Of a DNA stretch of 64,000 bases, positions 9,317 through 17,512 are shown in pieces. A program made the position numbers and the translations under genes. Source of the DNA: Alphaproteobacteria bacterium (GTDB taxonomy: Bacteria; Pseudomonadota; Alphaproteobacteria; JAAEOK01); contig JAAEOK010000080.1 of NCBI GenBank assembly GCA_024244705.1, positions 1 to 64,000 on the forward strand, read 5' to 3'. The notes beneath the pieces were generated by a model. The model worked only from the letters and a program-made list of their open reading frames with translations, was not told the origin of the DNA and made no database searches. The stretch's first letter is position 1, and every line of letters begins with the position of its first letter.

Positions 9317-9398
9317 CGTTTGCGATGACACCTGAGTCTTGGATGGCGGCCTCTATTGTCGGGGCCATTTTGTCAATCGACGCCGGACGGACATCACA

Positions 9399-10439
9399 AT
9401 GAACGCCAAAGAAGCCACGGGAAGATCGCCCAAGATGGTCAATGCCGCCCTGCAGGGTGGTGGTGCGCATGGCGCCTTTACCTGGGGCGTGCTCGACCGC
9501 CTTCTGGAAGACGGCCGAACCGGGTTTGAAGCCATCAGCGGGACGAGCGCCGGGGCCATGAACGCGGTCGTCGTGGCCGACGGCATCATGAAAGGCGGGC
9601 CAGTCGGTGCGCGCCAGGCGTTGGAGGACTTCTGGCAAGCCGTCAGTCGGGAGGCCGCCAAGAGCCCGATCCAGCGGTCGCTCGTCAACATGTTCATGGG
9701 CGACTGGAGCCTCGACACCTCGCCTGGCTACCTGTTCTTCGATCACCTGACGCGGCTGGTATCTCCCTACCAATTGAATCCGCTCAACCACAACCCGCTC
9801 AGGGACCTCCTCGAGGCCCAGATCGATTTCGATCGGGTCGCTGCCTGTGACAGGATGAAACTGTTCGTCTCCGCGACCAACGTTCACACCGGCCGCGTAA
9901 GGGTCTTCACTTGTAATGAGATTACGGTGGACGTGATCATGGCCTCGGCCTGCCTGCCATTGATGTTTCAGGCCGTTGAAATCGACGGCGTACCGTATTG
10001 GGACGGCGGCTATATGGGAAATCCGGCTCTGTTCCCCTTCTTCGACTCCTGCGCTTCCAACGATGTGATTCTGGTGCAGATCAATCCGATCGAGCGAAAA
10101 ACAACGCCGCGGACCGCGCGCGAGATTCTCAACCGCATGAACGAGATTGCATTCAACAGTTCGCTCCTAAAGGAACTGCGCGCGATCGAGTTCGTCACCC
10201 GGCTAATCGATGAAGGCAAGTTGGATCGGTCGCACTACAAGGAAGTCCTTTTGCACCGAGTAGACGGCGGCGAGGAAATGTCGGCGCTCTCCGCCTCCAG
10301 CAAACTCAACGCCGAATGGACATTTCTAGTCCATTTGCGCGACCTTGGCCGCGGAGCCGCGACCCGTTGGCTCGACGAGAGCTTCGACCGGGTCGGCAAG
10401 GAGTCCAGTACGGATATCCGAACACTCTTCGAGGGATAA
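9399..10439 (+). CDS. Patatin-like phospholipase family protein
   Basis: The 346-residue protein has all patatin hallmarks: the oxyanion motif LQGGGAHGAF, the nucleophile motif GTSAGA and the catalytic Asp in WDGGYMGN, forming a Ser-Asp dyad lipid acyl hydrolase. The start at 9399 (MNAKEATG) is preferred; an in-frame ATG 60 bases upstream would add a non-homologous tail. No signal peptide is seen, so a cytoplasmic or membrane-peripheral place is likely. It stands alone between the broken flavoprotein gene and the taurine cluster. The substrate may be membrane phospholipid or stored polymer lipids. Confidence 0.85.
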   Translation: MNAKEATGRSPKMVNAALQGGGAHGAFTWGVLDRLLEDGRTGFEAISGTSAGAMNAVVVADGIMKGGPVGARQALEDFWQAVSREAAKSPIQRSLVNMFMGDWSLDTSPGYLFFDHLTRLVSPYQLNPLNHNPLRDLLEAQIDFDRVAACDRMKLFVSATNVHTGRVRVFTCNEITVDVIMASACLPLMFQAVEIDGVPYWDGGYMGNPALFPFFDSCASNDVILVQINPIERKTTPRTAREILNRMNEIAFNSSLLKELRAIEFVTRLIDEGKLDRSHYKEVLLHRVDGGEEMSALSASSKLNAEWTFLVHLRDLGRGAATRWLDESFDRVGKESSTDIRTLFEG

Positions 10440-10578
10440 TCGATCGTGGTGCCACCCCGATTGCCGCCGACAGGTGGGCCCGGTTCCGTCCAACTGAGTC
10501 TGCGCGAACTTTGGTTTAATTTGTTAAAATATGGTAGTTTTTTTTCGCCCCGTCGCGGCGGCGCGTGCTATTGGCGCT

Positions 10579-10603
10579 ATAGGTCGTCGAAAGCTGGACC
10601 TAT
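10579..10603. promoter_or_regulatory. Candidate operator of the taurine TRAP operon
   Basis: ATAGGTC (10579-10585) and GACCTAT (10597-10603) are perfect inverted arms with an 11-base spacer, 80 bases before the TRAP binding-protein gene. The right arm lies in CTGGACCTAT, which differs by one base from the CTGGAC(C/T)TAA repeat that I recall for the taurine regulator TauR of Rhodobacter. No tauR gene is in the window. An AT-rich stretch around 10510-10545 could carry promoter elements. This is inference from a short match. Confidence 0.35.
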
Positions 10604-10682
10604 GTGGTGAAGGGCGCTCGACGCTATAAGCCAAGGTCACGCGAAGCAATTTCCAATGCACAGAAATGAACAGGAGGCATTG

Positions 10683-11696
10683 ATGAGACTCGGAAATAAT
10701 GTTGCGAAGCTGGTCGGCTTTGCGGCCGTGTTGCTGCTTTGGGCCAGCCCGGACGCTTACGCCAAGTCCTTCAAGATGGCCGTCGGCGACTCCGCCGGCA
10801 GCGCCCAACATGAGCTTGGTAAGAAGTTCGTCGAGGAATTGGAGGCAAAGACGAACGGCGAACACACCGCCGATCTATTCATGAACGGGCAGTTGGGCAG
10901 CGAGCAGGATACCGTCAACGAGGCGGCGATGGGCACGCTCGACTTCTCAATCCTGGCGATCAACAACGTGACCCCGTTTTCGCCGACCGTGGGCGTCTTT
11001 TCCTTGCCCTACGTCATTTTGAGCCTGGATGACGCGGTCACGCTGACCCAGGGCGAGGTCGGTCAGGAACTCATCGAGAACACGATCCGCGATGCCGGCG
11101 TCCGCATCATCGGCTGGACCTATACCGGTTTCCGCGTGTTGACCAACTCCAAGAAGCCGGTCAAGACGCTCGAGGACTTGGACGGCTTGGTGATCCGCGT
11201 GCCCAAGAACGAGATCATGATCGACTCGTACAATTCCTGGGGCATCAACCCGACGCCGATGGCGTGGTCCGAGACCTTCACCGCGCTCCAGCAGAAGGTG
11301 GTCGACGGTCAGGACAATCCGTATCTGACGGTTCACTCGATGAAGTTCTACGAGGTCCAGAAGTACATCACCGAGATCCGTTACATCTTCTCGATCGAGC
11401 CCCTGATCATCAGCGAAGCGGTATTCCAGGAGCAGTCTCCGGAAGTCCAGCAGGCGATCCTCGATGCGGGCAAGGCGGCGACTTTACATTCGGCCGAGCA
11501 CCTGCGGACCAGCGAGGCGGCGATCAAGGAAGACCTGGTCGCCAAGGGTATGCAGATCGACTTGCCGGAAAATGAGGAGAAGGAGTGGATCGAGGCCGCG
11601 ACGACCGCGGTGTGGCCGAAGTTCTACGACAGCATCGGCGGCAAGGAAAAACTCAACAACGTGATGCGCATCCTTGGCCGTCCGGAAGTGCAATAG
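10683..11696 (+). CDS. tauK: TRAP transporter substrate-binding protein (DctP family), probably for taurine
   Basis: The 337-residue periplasmic protein has a signal peptide (MRLGNNVAKLVGFAAVLLLW, cleavage near AYA-KS) and the DctP fold (FVEELEAKTNGEHTADLF, LDGLVIRVPKNEIM, SWGINPTPMAWSETFTALQQKVVDGQDNP). The start at 10683 follows AGGAGG. It delivers ligand to the two membrane subunits encoded next. Because TauX, TauY, Xsc and Pta follow in the same direction, taurine is the likely ligand, as in the TauKLM system of Rhodobacter; the family assignment is firm, the ligand is inferred from context. Confidence 0.85.
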   Translation: MRLGNNVAKLVGFAAVLLLWASPDAYAKSFKMAVGDSAGSAQHELGKKFVEELEAKTNGEHTADLFMNGQLGSEQDTVNEAAMGTLDFSILAINNVTPFSPTVGVFSLPYVILSLDDAVTLTQGEVGQELIENTIRDAGVRIIGWTYTGFRVLTNSKKPVKTLEDLDGLVIRVPKNEIMIDSYNSWGINPTPMAWSETFTALQQKVVDGQDNPYLTVHSMKFYEVQKYITEIRYIFSIEPLIISEAVFQEQSPEVQQAILDAGKAATLHSAEHLRTSEAAIKEDLVAKGMQIDLPENEEKEWIEAATTAVWPKFYDSIGGKEKLNNVMRILGRPEVQ

Positions 11697-11813
11697 CCCG
11701 TCCAGACGCTGAACGATCGTTTATCAGGACGGAACTTACCGCGCCATGAGGGATAAGCTCGCTCTTGCCGTTGCTTGAGCGCGCTTATCCCGGGCGTGAG
11801 GGAGGCGGGGGCC

Positions 11814-12377
11814 ATGGCACTGGCCATCTTTAGATTTCTGAACAGTATCGAAAGCTATATTTGCCGGACATTGCTGGCGGTCTTTGTCTGCCTGCTGTTC
11901 GCCCAGATTATATCGCGCGAAGTTTTCGGTTACTCGATCGCCTGGAGCGAGGAGCTGGCGACTTACATGTTCGTGTGGTTCGCCTATTTCGGCGCCAGCT
12001 ATGCGGCCAAGCTTTCGGCTCACAATCGGGTCACTTTCCAGTTCGGGAAATTGCCGCGCCGGGTGGTCAACTACATCGAGGGCATCGCCGACCTCTTTTG
12101 GATCTTCTTCAATTGCTACTTCATCTACCTGAGCATCGACTTCGTGTTCTTCAAGATGAACCTGTTCTGGAAGTCCCAGACCCTGGGCGTTCCCATGAAG
12201 TACATCTACATGGTTCTGCCGGTCGCCTTTGCGCTGATGACCTTCCGGGTGATCCAGGCCAACTACCTGCGCATCGTCAAGGGTATCGACGTGCGCGATC
12301 CGGAGCAGATGGAAGTCGAAAAAATGATGAAAGAGGGCGACGGGGAGAACCCCGAGGGCGCCAAGACGGGCCAATAA
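11814..12377 (+). CDS. tauL: TRAP transporter small permease subunit (DctQ family)
   Basis: The 187-residue protein has four predicted membrane helices (around residues 15-37, 48-66, 90-110 and 130-150) and the DctQ signature EVFGYSIAWSEELATYMFVWFAYFGA. The C-terminal 35 residues are charged and probably cytoplasmic. The start at 11814 (MALAIFRF) follows GGGAGG. It pairs with the large permease starting 62 bases downstream to form the sodium-coupled TRAP channel. Confidence 0.87.
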   Translation: MALAIFRFLNSIESYICRTLLAVFVCLLFAQIISREVFGYSIAWSEELATYMFVWFAYFGASYAAKLSAHNRVTFQFGKLPRRVVNYIEGIADLFWIFFNCYFIYLSIDFVFFKMNLFWKSQTLGVPMKYIYMVLPVAFALMTFRVIQANYLRIVKGIDVRDPEQMEVEKMMKEGDGENPEGAKTGQ

Positions 12378-12438
12378 CGGACTACCGATTCCAGGGCACA
12401 AGGCCGCGGACAAGGCCTGCAGCTGGGGGAGCATTTAA

Positions 12439-13779
12439 ATGGAAGCCACAATCGTTCTGATTCTATTCGGCTCCTTCCTGGGCCTCTTGGCCTTGGGGGC
12501 GCCGATCACCGTGTCGCTCGGCGTGGCAGGCCTGGTGTCCTTCCTCTATCTCGGGGAAAACCCCATCAAATTCGTGCAGATCGCCTTCACGTCGGTGGGC
12601 TCGTTCCCGCTGATGGCGTTGCCGGCCTTTATCCTCGCCGGTGCCCTAATGGAGGCGGCGGGTATTTCGCGGCGGCTGGTTAACGTCGCGGAAAGCTTTG
12701 CCGGACCCTTCACCGGCGGCATCTCGGCGGCGACGGTTTTCGGCTGCCTGTTCTTCGGCGCCATTTCCGGCTCCGGCCCGGCGACGACGGCCGCGGTCGG
12801 CATGCTGATGATCCCGGCGATGATCGATCGCGGCTACGACAGGGGCGTCGCCTCGGCGATCACCGCCTCCTCGGGCAGTCTCGGCATCATCATCCCGCCT
12901 TCGATCCCGATGGTGATCTTCGGTATCGCCGCGCTCGGCCTGCAGCCGCCGCCCGACGCGGTTGAGAAATTCGGCGTCTTCCAGACCGTCTCGATCCCCA
13001 AGCTCTTCATTGCCGGCGTGATCCCCGGGCTGGTGATTTCGCTCAGCCTGCTGATCATGAACTACATCATCTGCAAGCGGCGCGGCTACCGGGGCACCTC
13101 CGAGGGCTTCTCGGCCCGCAACATCCTCTGCTCGCTCTACAAGGCCTTCTGGGCGCTGATGGCGCCGTTGGTCATCCTGGGCGGTATCTATTCGGGCTTC
13201 TTCACGCCGACCGAGGCGGCGATCATCGCGATTTTCTATACCCTGGTGGTCGGTTTCTTCATTTACCGGGAGCTCGATTGGCGGGCTGTCATGCGCTCGC
13301 TCGAGACCACCACCTGGCTGACCGGGCGCGTGCTCCTGATCCTGTTCACGGCGACGGTGTTCGGCCGGCTGCTGGTGGAAAATCAGATCCCGGCGATCAT
13401 CGCCGACGCGATGCTGAGCGCGACCGACAACATCTACCTGATCTGGGCCATGCTGATCGTATTCCTATTGTTCGTCGGCATGTTCATGGAGACGCTCGCC
13501 ACGATCCTGATTCTGACGCCGGTGCTGTTGCCGATCGCCTACAACCTGGGCATCGACCCGATTCACTTCGGCGTCGTCCTGGTCTGCGCCCTGGGCATCG
13601 GCTTCCAGACTCCGCCGCTCGGCGACAACCTCTTCATCGCCTCGGGCATCGCCAAGATCTCGATCGAAGAAATTTCGATCAAGGCTCTGCCCTTCGCCGC
13701 GATCAACACGGTGGCGATCTTCATTATCGCCTTTTTCCCGGAAATCGTGCTCTGGCTGCCCCGTGTATTCGGCTATTGA
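12439..13779 (+). CDS. tauM: TRAP transporter large permease subunit (DctM family)
   Basis: The 446-residue protein is highly hydrophobic with about 12 membrane segments and typical DctM motifs: ATVFGCLFFGAISGSGPATTAAVG, SSGSLGIIIPPSIPMVIFG and GIGFQTPPLGDNLFI. It forms the transport path of the tripartite sodium-driven importer together with the two preceding gene products. The start at 12439 follows GGGGAG. A universal stress protein gene follows 30 bases downstream, a common partner of TRAP operons. Confidence 0.92.
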   Translation: MEATIVLILFGSFLGLLALGAPITVSLGVAGLVSFLYLGENPIKFVQIAFTSVGSFPLMALPAFILAGALMEAAGISRRLVNVAESFAGPFTGGISAATVFGCLFFGAISGSGPATTAAVGMLMIPAMIDRGYDRGVASAITASSGSLGIIIPPSIPMVIFGIAALGLQPPPDAVEKFGVFQTVSIPKLFIAGVIPGLVISLSLLIMNYIICKRRGYRGTSEGFSARNILCSLYKAFWALMAPLVILGGIYSGFFTPTEAAIIAIFYTLVVGFFIYRELDWRAVMRSLETTTWLTGRVLLILFTATVFGRLLVENQIPAIIADAMLSATDNIYLIWAMLIVFLLFVGMFMETLATILILTPVLLPIAYNLGIDPIHFGVVLVCALGIGFQTPPLGDNLFIASGIAKISIEEISIKALPFAAINTVAIFIIAFFPEIVLWLPRVFGY

Positions 13780-13809
13780 TCGCCGGATCCGCCGACGAGG
13801 ATCAAAGGA

Positions 13810-14304
13810 ATGCAACACGACATCAAGAACCTGCTCTACGCCACGGACCTGTCGCAGAACTCCCTCTACGCGTTCAGCTATGCGGCCTATCTGGCCAGAT
13901 TGACCGGCGCCGATATCCACCTGCTGCATGTTCTCGAGCCGCTATCCGAGGATGCCACCTTTGCCGTCCAGGTCTATATCCAGGACGACACCAAACGGCA
14001 CGACATGCTCGAACTCAGGGTCGAGCGGGCGCGCAAGGCTTTGGAGGACAGGCAGGAAAAGTTTTGGGCGGCCCAGACCGGCGACGATCGCAAGATTCGT
14101 GCTCAGATCAAGTCGGTCACAGTCTGCGAGTCTTTCCCCGCCGAGGAGATCCTCAAATCCGCCAAGGAGCACAATTGCGACCTGATCGTCATGGGCTCCC
14201 ACGAGCGGGGAATGCTTCACACCTTTCTCGGTTCGGTGGCGAAGAGCGTGCTGCGCCGCGCCCAGGTCCCGACTCTGGTCGTGCCCCTGGGGGCTCTCGA
14301 TTGA
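13810..14304 (+). CDS. Universal stress protein UspA family
   Basis: The 164-residue protein is a single UspA domain: KNLLYATDLSQNSLYAFSYAAYLA at the N-terminus, DLIVMGSHERGMLHTFLGSVAKSVLRRAQVPTLVVP at the C-terminus. The ATP-binding loop GSHERG-x7-GS-x-A is present, so it may bind ATP. TRAP transporters often carry such a protein as a companion (TeaD regulates ectoine TRAP uptake), and a regulatory role for the upstream transporter is the best guess. It is in the same operon, 30 bases after the large permease. Confidence 0.88.
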   Translation: MQHDIKNLLYATDLSQNSLYAFSYAAYLARLTGADIHLLHVLEPLSEDATFAVQVYIQDDTKRHDMLELRVERARKALEDRQEKFWAAQTGDDRKIRAQIKSVTVCESFPAEEILKSAKEHNCDLIVMGSHERGMLHTFLGSVAKSVLRRAQVPTLVVPLGALD

Positions 14305-14330
14305 CGAATTGTTCGCGCGGAGGACTGGAG

Positions 14331-15317
14331 ATGATGAGATTAATCGCCGCGATACTGCTTTTGGCCGGTAGCCTTGCCGCGGAATCGGCCCTCGCGGCGA
14401 TGCCCGACAAGGTCACCGTCGCCTACTTCCGCGAATGGCCGACCGCGAATCAGGTGGCTCAAGCCGAGAAGTGGTACGACGAGGAACTCGGGGTGGAGGT
14501 CGAATGGCGCGCCTTCCCGACCGGGGTGGCGATGGCCGAGGCCATGGTCGCCGGCGAAGTCGACATCTCCTACTCCATGGGTGTGGTGCCGTTCGCCCTC
14601 GCGGTGACCGCCGGCGCTCCGATCAGGGCGGTCGGCGTCGCGGTTTCCTATGCCGCCAACGACAACTGCGTCATCTACAAGAAGGAGGCCATCGACCGGG
14701 CCAATGCGCACGAACTCGAAGGCCGCAAGGTCGGCGTACCGCTCAACACGGTGACCCACTACAAGATGCTGCGCACTTTTGACATTCTCGGTGTGGACGT
14801 CGACAAGGTCGACGTAATCGATATGTCGCCGCAGGAAATCGGCGCCGCCTTCATTCGCGGCGACTTGGCGATGGGCTGCTCCTGGGGCGGGCCGCTGCGG
14901 CGGATGAAGGGCCACGGTTGGGAACTGCTGTCCGCCTACGAACAGGAACGCCTCGGCATCCGATCCTTCGACATCATCGCCGTTACCGACGACTTCGCCA
15001 CCAACTATCCAGAGCTAGTGACGAAATTTCTGGCGGTGACCGACCGGTCGACCGAATACCTCGACGACAACCCGGAGGAGGCCCAGCCCTTGATCGCCGG
15101 AGCCGCCGGGCTGGACCTGAAGGAGTCGAACATCGTTCTGTCCTTGTTCGACTTTTTTCCGCGATCCGATCAGTTGACCGAGGTCTGGATGCTGGGCGGC
15201 GTGCAGACCTTCGTCAAAGAGGTTGCGGACTTCTTCCGGCAACAGGGCAAGATCGACAACGCACTCGACGATTACAACGCCAGCGTGGACGCCAGCTTTT
15301 ACGAAAAGGTCCAGTAA
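14331..15317 (+). CDS. TauA-like ABC-type periplasmic binding protein without partner ABC genes
   Basis: The 328-residue protein starts with a signal peptide (MMRLIAAILLLAGSLAAESA, cleavage near ALA-AM) and has the nitrate/sulfonate/taurine (TauA/SsuA) fold: VTVAYFREWPTANQVAQAEK, GEVDISYSMGVVPFALAVTAG, GVPLNTVTHYKMLRTFDILGV and MSPQEIGAAFIRGDLAMGCSW. It closely resembles TauA, the taurine-binding protein. No tauB or tauC follows. It may bind taurine for sensing, or supply ABC components encoded elsewhere. It starts 26 bases after the stress-protein gene, in the same direction. Confidence 0.82.
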   Translation: MMRLIAAILLLAGSLAAESALAAMPDKVTVAYFREWPTANQVAQAEKWYDEELGVEVEWRAFPTGVAMAEAMVAGEVDISYSMGVVPFALAVTAGAPIRAVGVAVSYAANDNCVIYKKEAIDRANAHELEGRKVGVPLNTVTHYKMLRTFDILGVDVDKVDVIDMSPQEIGAAFIRGDLAMGCSWGGPLRRMKGHGWELLSAYEQERLGIRSFDIIAVTDDFATNYPELVTKFLAVTDRSTEYLDDNPEEAQPLIAGAAGLDLKESNIVLSLFDFFPRSDQLTEVWMLGGVQTFVKEVADFFRQQGKIDNALDDYNASVDASFYEKVQ

Positions 15318-15643
15318 TCGGAACGCGATTGGTGTCCCGTTAGCTGGTTGCGACGGGATGAGATTCTCAGATGCGCCGTATTCCGGGCGAATTATGCTTG
15401 GCAAGCGGTTGTGGCTCACCAAACCAAGATCCCGCTCCACGCGCCTATTAGTCCGGGGCGGGCGGTGGGCCGAGGTCCGCGGACCTCTAGGGTACTGATG
15501 GTAGATTTGGTCTTGCGTATCGCCCCGGCCGGTTTGGCCGGGAGGGGCCTGGATACCGAATTGCTTCGGTTCGGCCACCGTTCGCGACCGATATTTTGAA
15601 TGCCGATTGACGGCGCCGCCGCATCGGAGAAACGGAGAACGAA
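15318..15643. other. Non-coding gap before tauX with GC-rich hairpins
   Basis: No convincing gene is seen in these 326 bases. Two features stand out: a 14-bp palindrome AGGTCCGCGGACCT (15473-15486) and a hairpin with CCCGGCC at 15524-15530 and GGCCGGG at 15536-15542. Neither is followed by a U-tract. The gap probably holds a transcription boundary or a promoter for tauX-tauY-xsc, but I can recognise no clear promoter motif. Confidence 0.4.
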
Positions 15644-16030
15644 ATGTCCAACACGCTGACCGCCGAGGATCTTGCCGCGACGTTCGATGCGTTCAATCGT
15701 CACGACGTTCAGGGTGTTATGAAGTGCTTCGCCGACGATTGCGTGTTCTACACCGTCGGCGGCCCCGAGGTTTGCGGCAATAGGATCGAGGGCGCGGCGG
15801 CGGTCGCCGAGGCGTTTGCCGCGGTGTGGACGGCAATGGCCGATGCCCATTGGGACCATCACAGCCATTACGTATGCGGCGACCGTGCAGTCTCAGAGTG
15901 GACCTTCATCGGCACCAATTCGGACGGCAAGCGGATCGAGACCGAGGGCGCCGATCTCTTCACCGTTCGGGACGGCCGCATCGTCGTGAAGCAGGCATTC
16001 CGCAAGGGCAGGCCTTTGCAAGGTTCTTGA
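15644..16030 (+). CDS. tauX: Taurine dehydrogenase small subunit-like protein (NTF2/SnoaL fold)
   Basis: This 128-residue protein has the NTF2-like cone fold (DLAATFDAFNRHDVQGVMKCFADDCVFYTVGG; SEWTFIGTNSDGKRIETEGADLFTVRDGRIV). It sits directly before the flavoprotein TauY and xsc, the place of tauX, the small subunit of the cytochrome-c-linked taurine dehydrogenase of Paracoccus and Rhodobacter. The size and fold fit TauX. The start at 15644 follows GGAGAACGAA. On its own the fold is not diagnostic, so the name rests on synteny. Confidence 0.7.
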   Translation: MSNTLTAEDLAATFDAFNRHDVQGVMKCFADDCVFYTVGGPEVCGNRIEGAAAVAEAFAAVWTAMADAHWDHHSHYVCGDRAVSEWTFIGTNSDGKRIETEGADLFTVRDGRIVVKQAFRKGRPLQGS

Positions 16031-16073
16031 CCCGACATTGGTCGCGTCCGCTGGCGCGCATGAGGAATGGAAG

Positions 16074-17474
16074 ATGCCTGATCAACTCAGACCGAAAAAC
16101 TGGCCCAGGGCTAGCTACGATCCCCGTTACGATCCGCTGGTCGATGCCGGCCCGGGTCACAACCGGGACTACGCGCCGACCTACTGGATCGGCACCGCAG
16201 GCCCGGTGCCGGACGATGACGGCCCGATCCCCGGCGACGTCGATGTCGACGTGGTCGTCGTGGGCTCGGGCTATACCGGCCTATCCTGCGCCATTCATCT
16301 GGCCAAGGAACACGGCATCAAGGCCACCGTTCTTGAGGCCAATACCGTCGCTTGGGGCTGCTCCACGCGGAACGGGGGCCAGGCGCAAATATCGTCGGGA
16401 CGGCTGAAGCGGTCGCAGTGGATCCAACGCTGGGGTGTCGACGTCGCCAAGAGGATGCACGCCGAGGTATGCGATGCGTTTGACCTATTCCGCGATTTGA
16501 TCGGGTCCGGAGAGTTCGACTGTGATCCGCAGCCGGGGGGACATTACTACATCGCGCACAAACCGGGCGTGATGCCGAAGCTGGAGAAGGAATCGAAACT
16601 CCTCAACGAGGTGTTCGGCTATGGCTCGCGAATCATGGGCCGCGACGAGTTGCACGAGCATCACGTCAAGGACCAGGAGGCGGCCGGCGCCATGCACGAA
16701 CCGGACGGCACCTGCATTCATGCCGCAAAACTCGCCTTCGGGTACCAGAACCTGGCCCGCAAGCTGGGCGCGAAGGTTCACCCCGCGAGCCCGGTCATGG
16801 GCTGGCAAATCAAGGACGGCGTTCATCATTTGACCACGCCCGGCGGTACGGTGCGGGCGCGCGCGGTCGCACTGGCGACCGCCGGTTATACGCCCCCGGG
16901 GCTGAGCAACAGGACCAAGAACCGTTTGATGCCGATCCTCTCGAATTCGATCGTCACCCGTCCGCTGAGCGACGAGGAGAAGGAGGTCTGCGGGTTCAAG
17001 ACCTGTTCGCCGCTGACCGACACCCGCACGCTGCGCCATTACTATCGATTCCTGCCGGACGGCCGCGTGCAGATCGGCAGCCGCAGCGCGATCACCGGGC
17101 AAGACGCCGAAAACCCTAAGCATCTCGAACTGCTGCAGAAGGGGCTCTACCGCAAATTCCCGGCGCTGCAAGGGATCGACCTCGACTTTTCCTGGTGGGG
17201 CTGGGTCGATGTCAGCCATGACATGATGCCGCGCATCTTCCAGCCCGATCCCGACCAGTCGATCTACTACGCCATGGGATACGGCGGTAACGGCGTGATG
17301 TACTCGGCTCAGGCGGGCCGGCGCATGGCGCAGATGGTGGCCGGCAAAGGCCACGGGCTCGACCTGCCGATCTTTACTTCGCCGCTCCCGAGCCACGGCA
17401 TCCTCACACCGTTCCGACGGCTGGGTCAGCGGGTCATGTACCACTGGTACTACCTCAACGACGAACTGTTTTGA
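16074..17474 (+). CDS. tauY: Taurine dehydrogenase large subunit-like FAD oxidoreductase (DAO family)
   Basis: The 466-residue flavoprotein has the Rossmann FAD motif DVVVVGSGYTGLSCAIHLA at about residues 60-80, the motif STRNGGQAQISSGRLKRS common to amine-oxidising DAO proteins, and a C-terminal FAD contact MGYGGNGVMYSAQAGRRMA. It would oxidatively deaminate taurine to sulfoacetaldehyde and ammonium, passing electrons to cytochrome c. The start at 16074 (MPDQLRPK) follows GAGGAATGGAAG. The adjacent xsc gene supports the role. A glutamylputrescine-oxidase-like amine oxidase is the alternative. Confidence 0.78.
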   Translation: MPDQLRPKNWPRASYDPRYDPLVDAGPGHNRDYAPTYWIGTAGPVPDDDGPIPGDVDVDVVVVGSGYTGLSCAIHLAKEHGIKATVLEANTVAWGCSTRNGGQAQISSGRLKRSQWIQRWGVDVAKRMHAEVCDAFDLFRDLIGSGEFDCDPQPGGHYYIAHKPGVMPKLEKESKLLNEVFGYGSRIMGRDELHEHHVKDQEAAGAMHEPDGTCIHAAKLAFGYQNLARKLGAKVHPASPVMGWQIKDGVHHLTTPGGTVRARAVALATAGYTPPGLSNRTKNRLMPILSNSIVTRPLSDEEKEVCGFKTCSPLTDTRTLRHYYRFLPDGRVQIGSRSAITGQDAENPKHLELLQKGLYRKFPALQGIDLDFSWWGWVDVSHDMMPRIFQPDPDQSIYYAMGYGGNGVMYSAQAGRRMAQMVAGKGHGLDLPIFTSPLPSHGILTPFRRLGQRVMYHWYYLNDELF

Positions 17475-17512
17475 CCCGATCAAACCCAATTCTAGAATTA
17501 GGAGACGCAGAC

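Noticed and set aside
13278-14330. An N-terminal extension of the TauA-like protein
   Set aside because: The frame runs out of phase through the DctM and stress-protein genes; a signal peptide starts cleanly at 14331.
15523-15542. Intrinsic terminator before tauX
   Set aside because: The hairpin is strong but no U-tract follows, so only a hairpin is noted within the gap.
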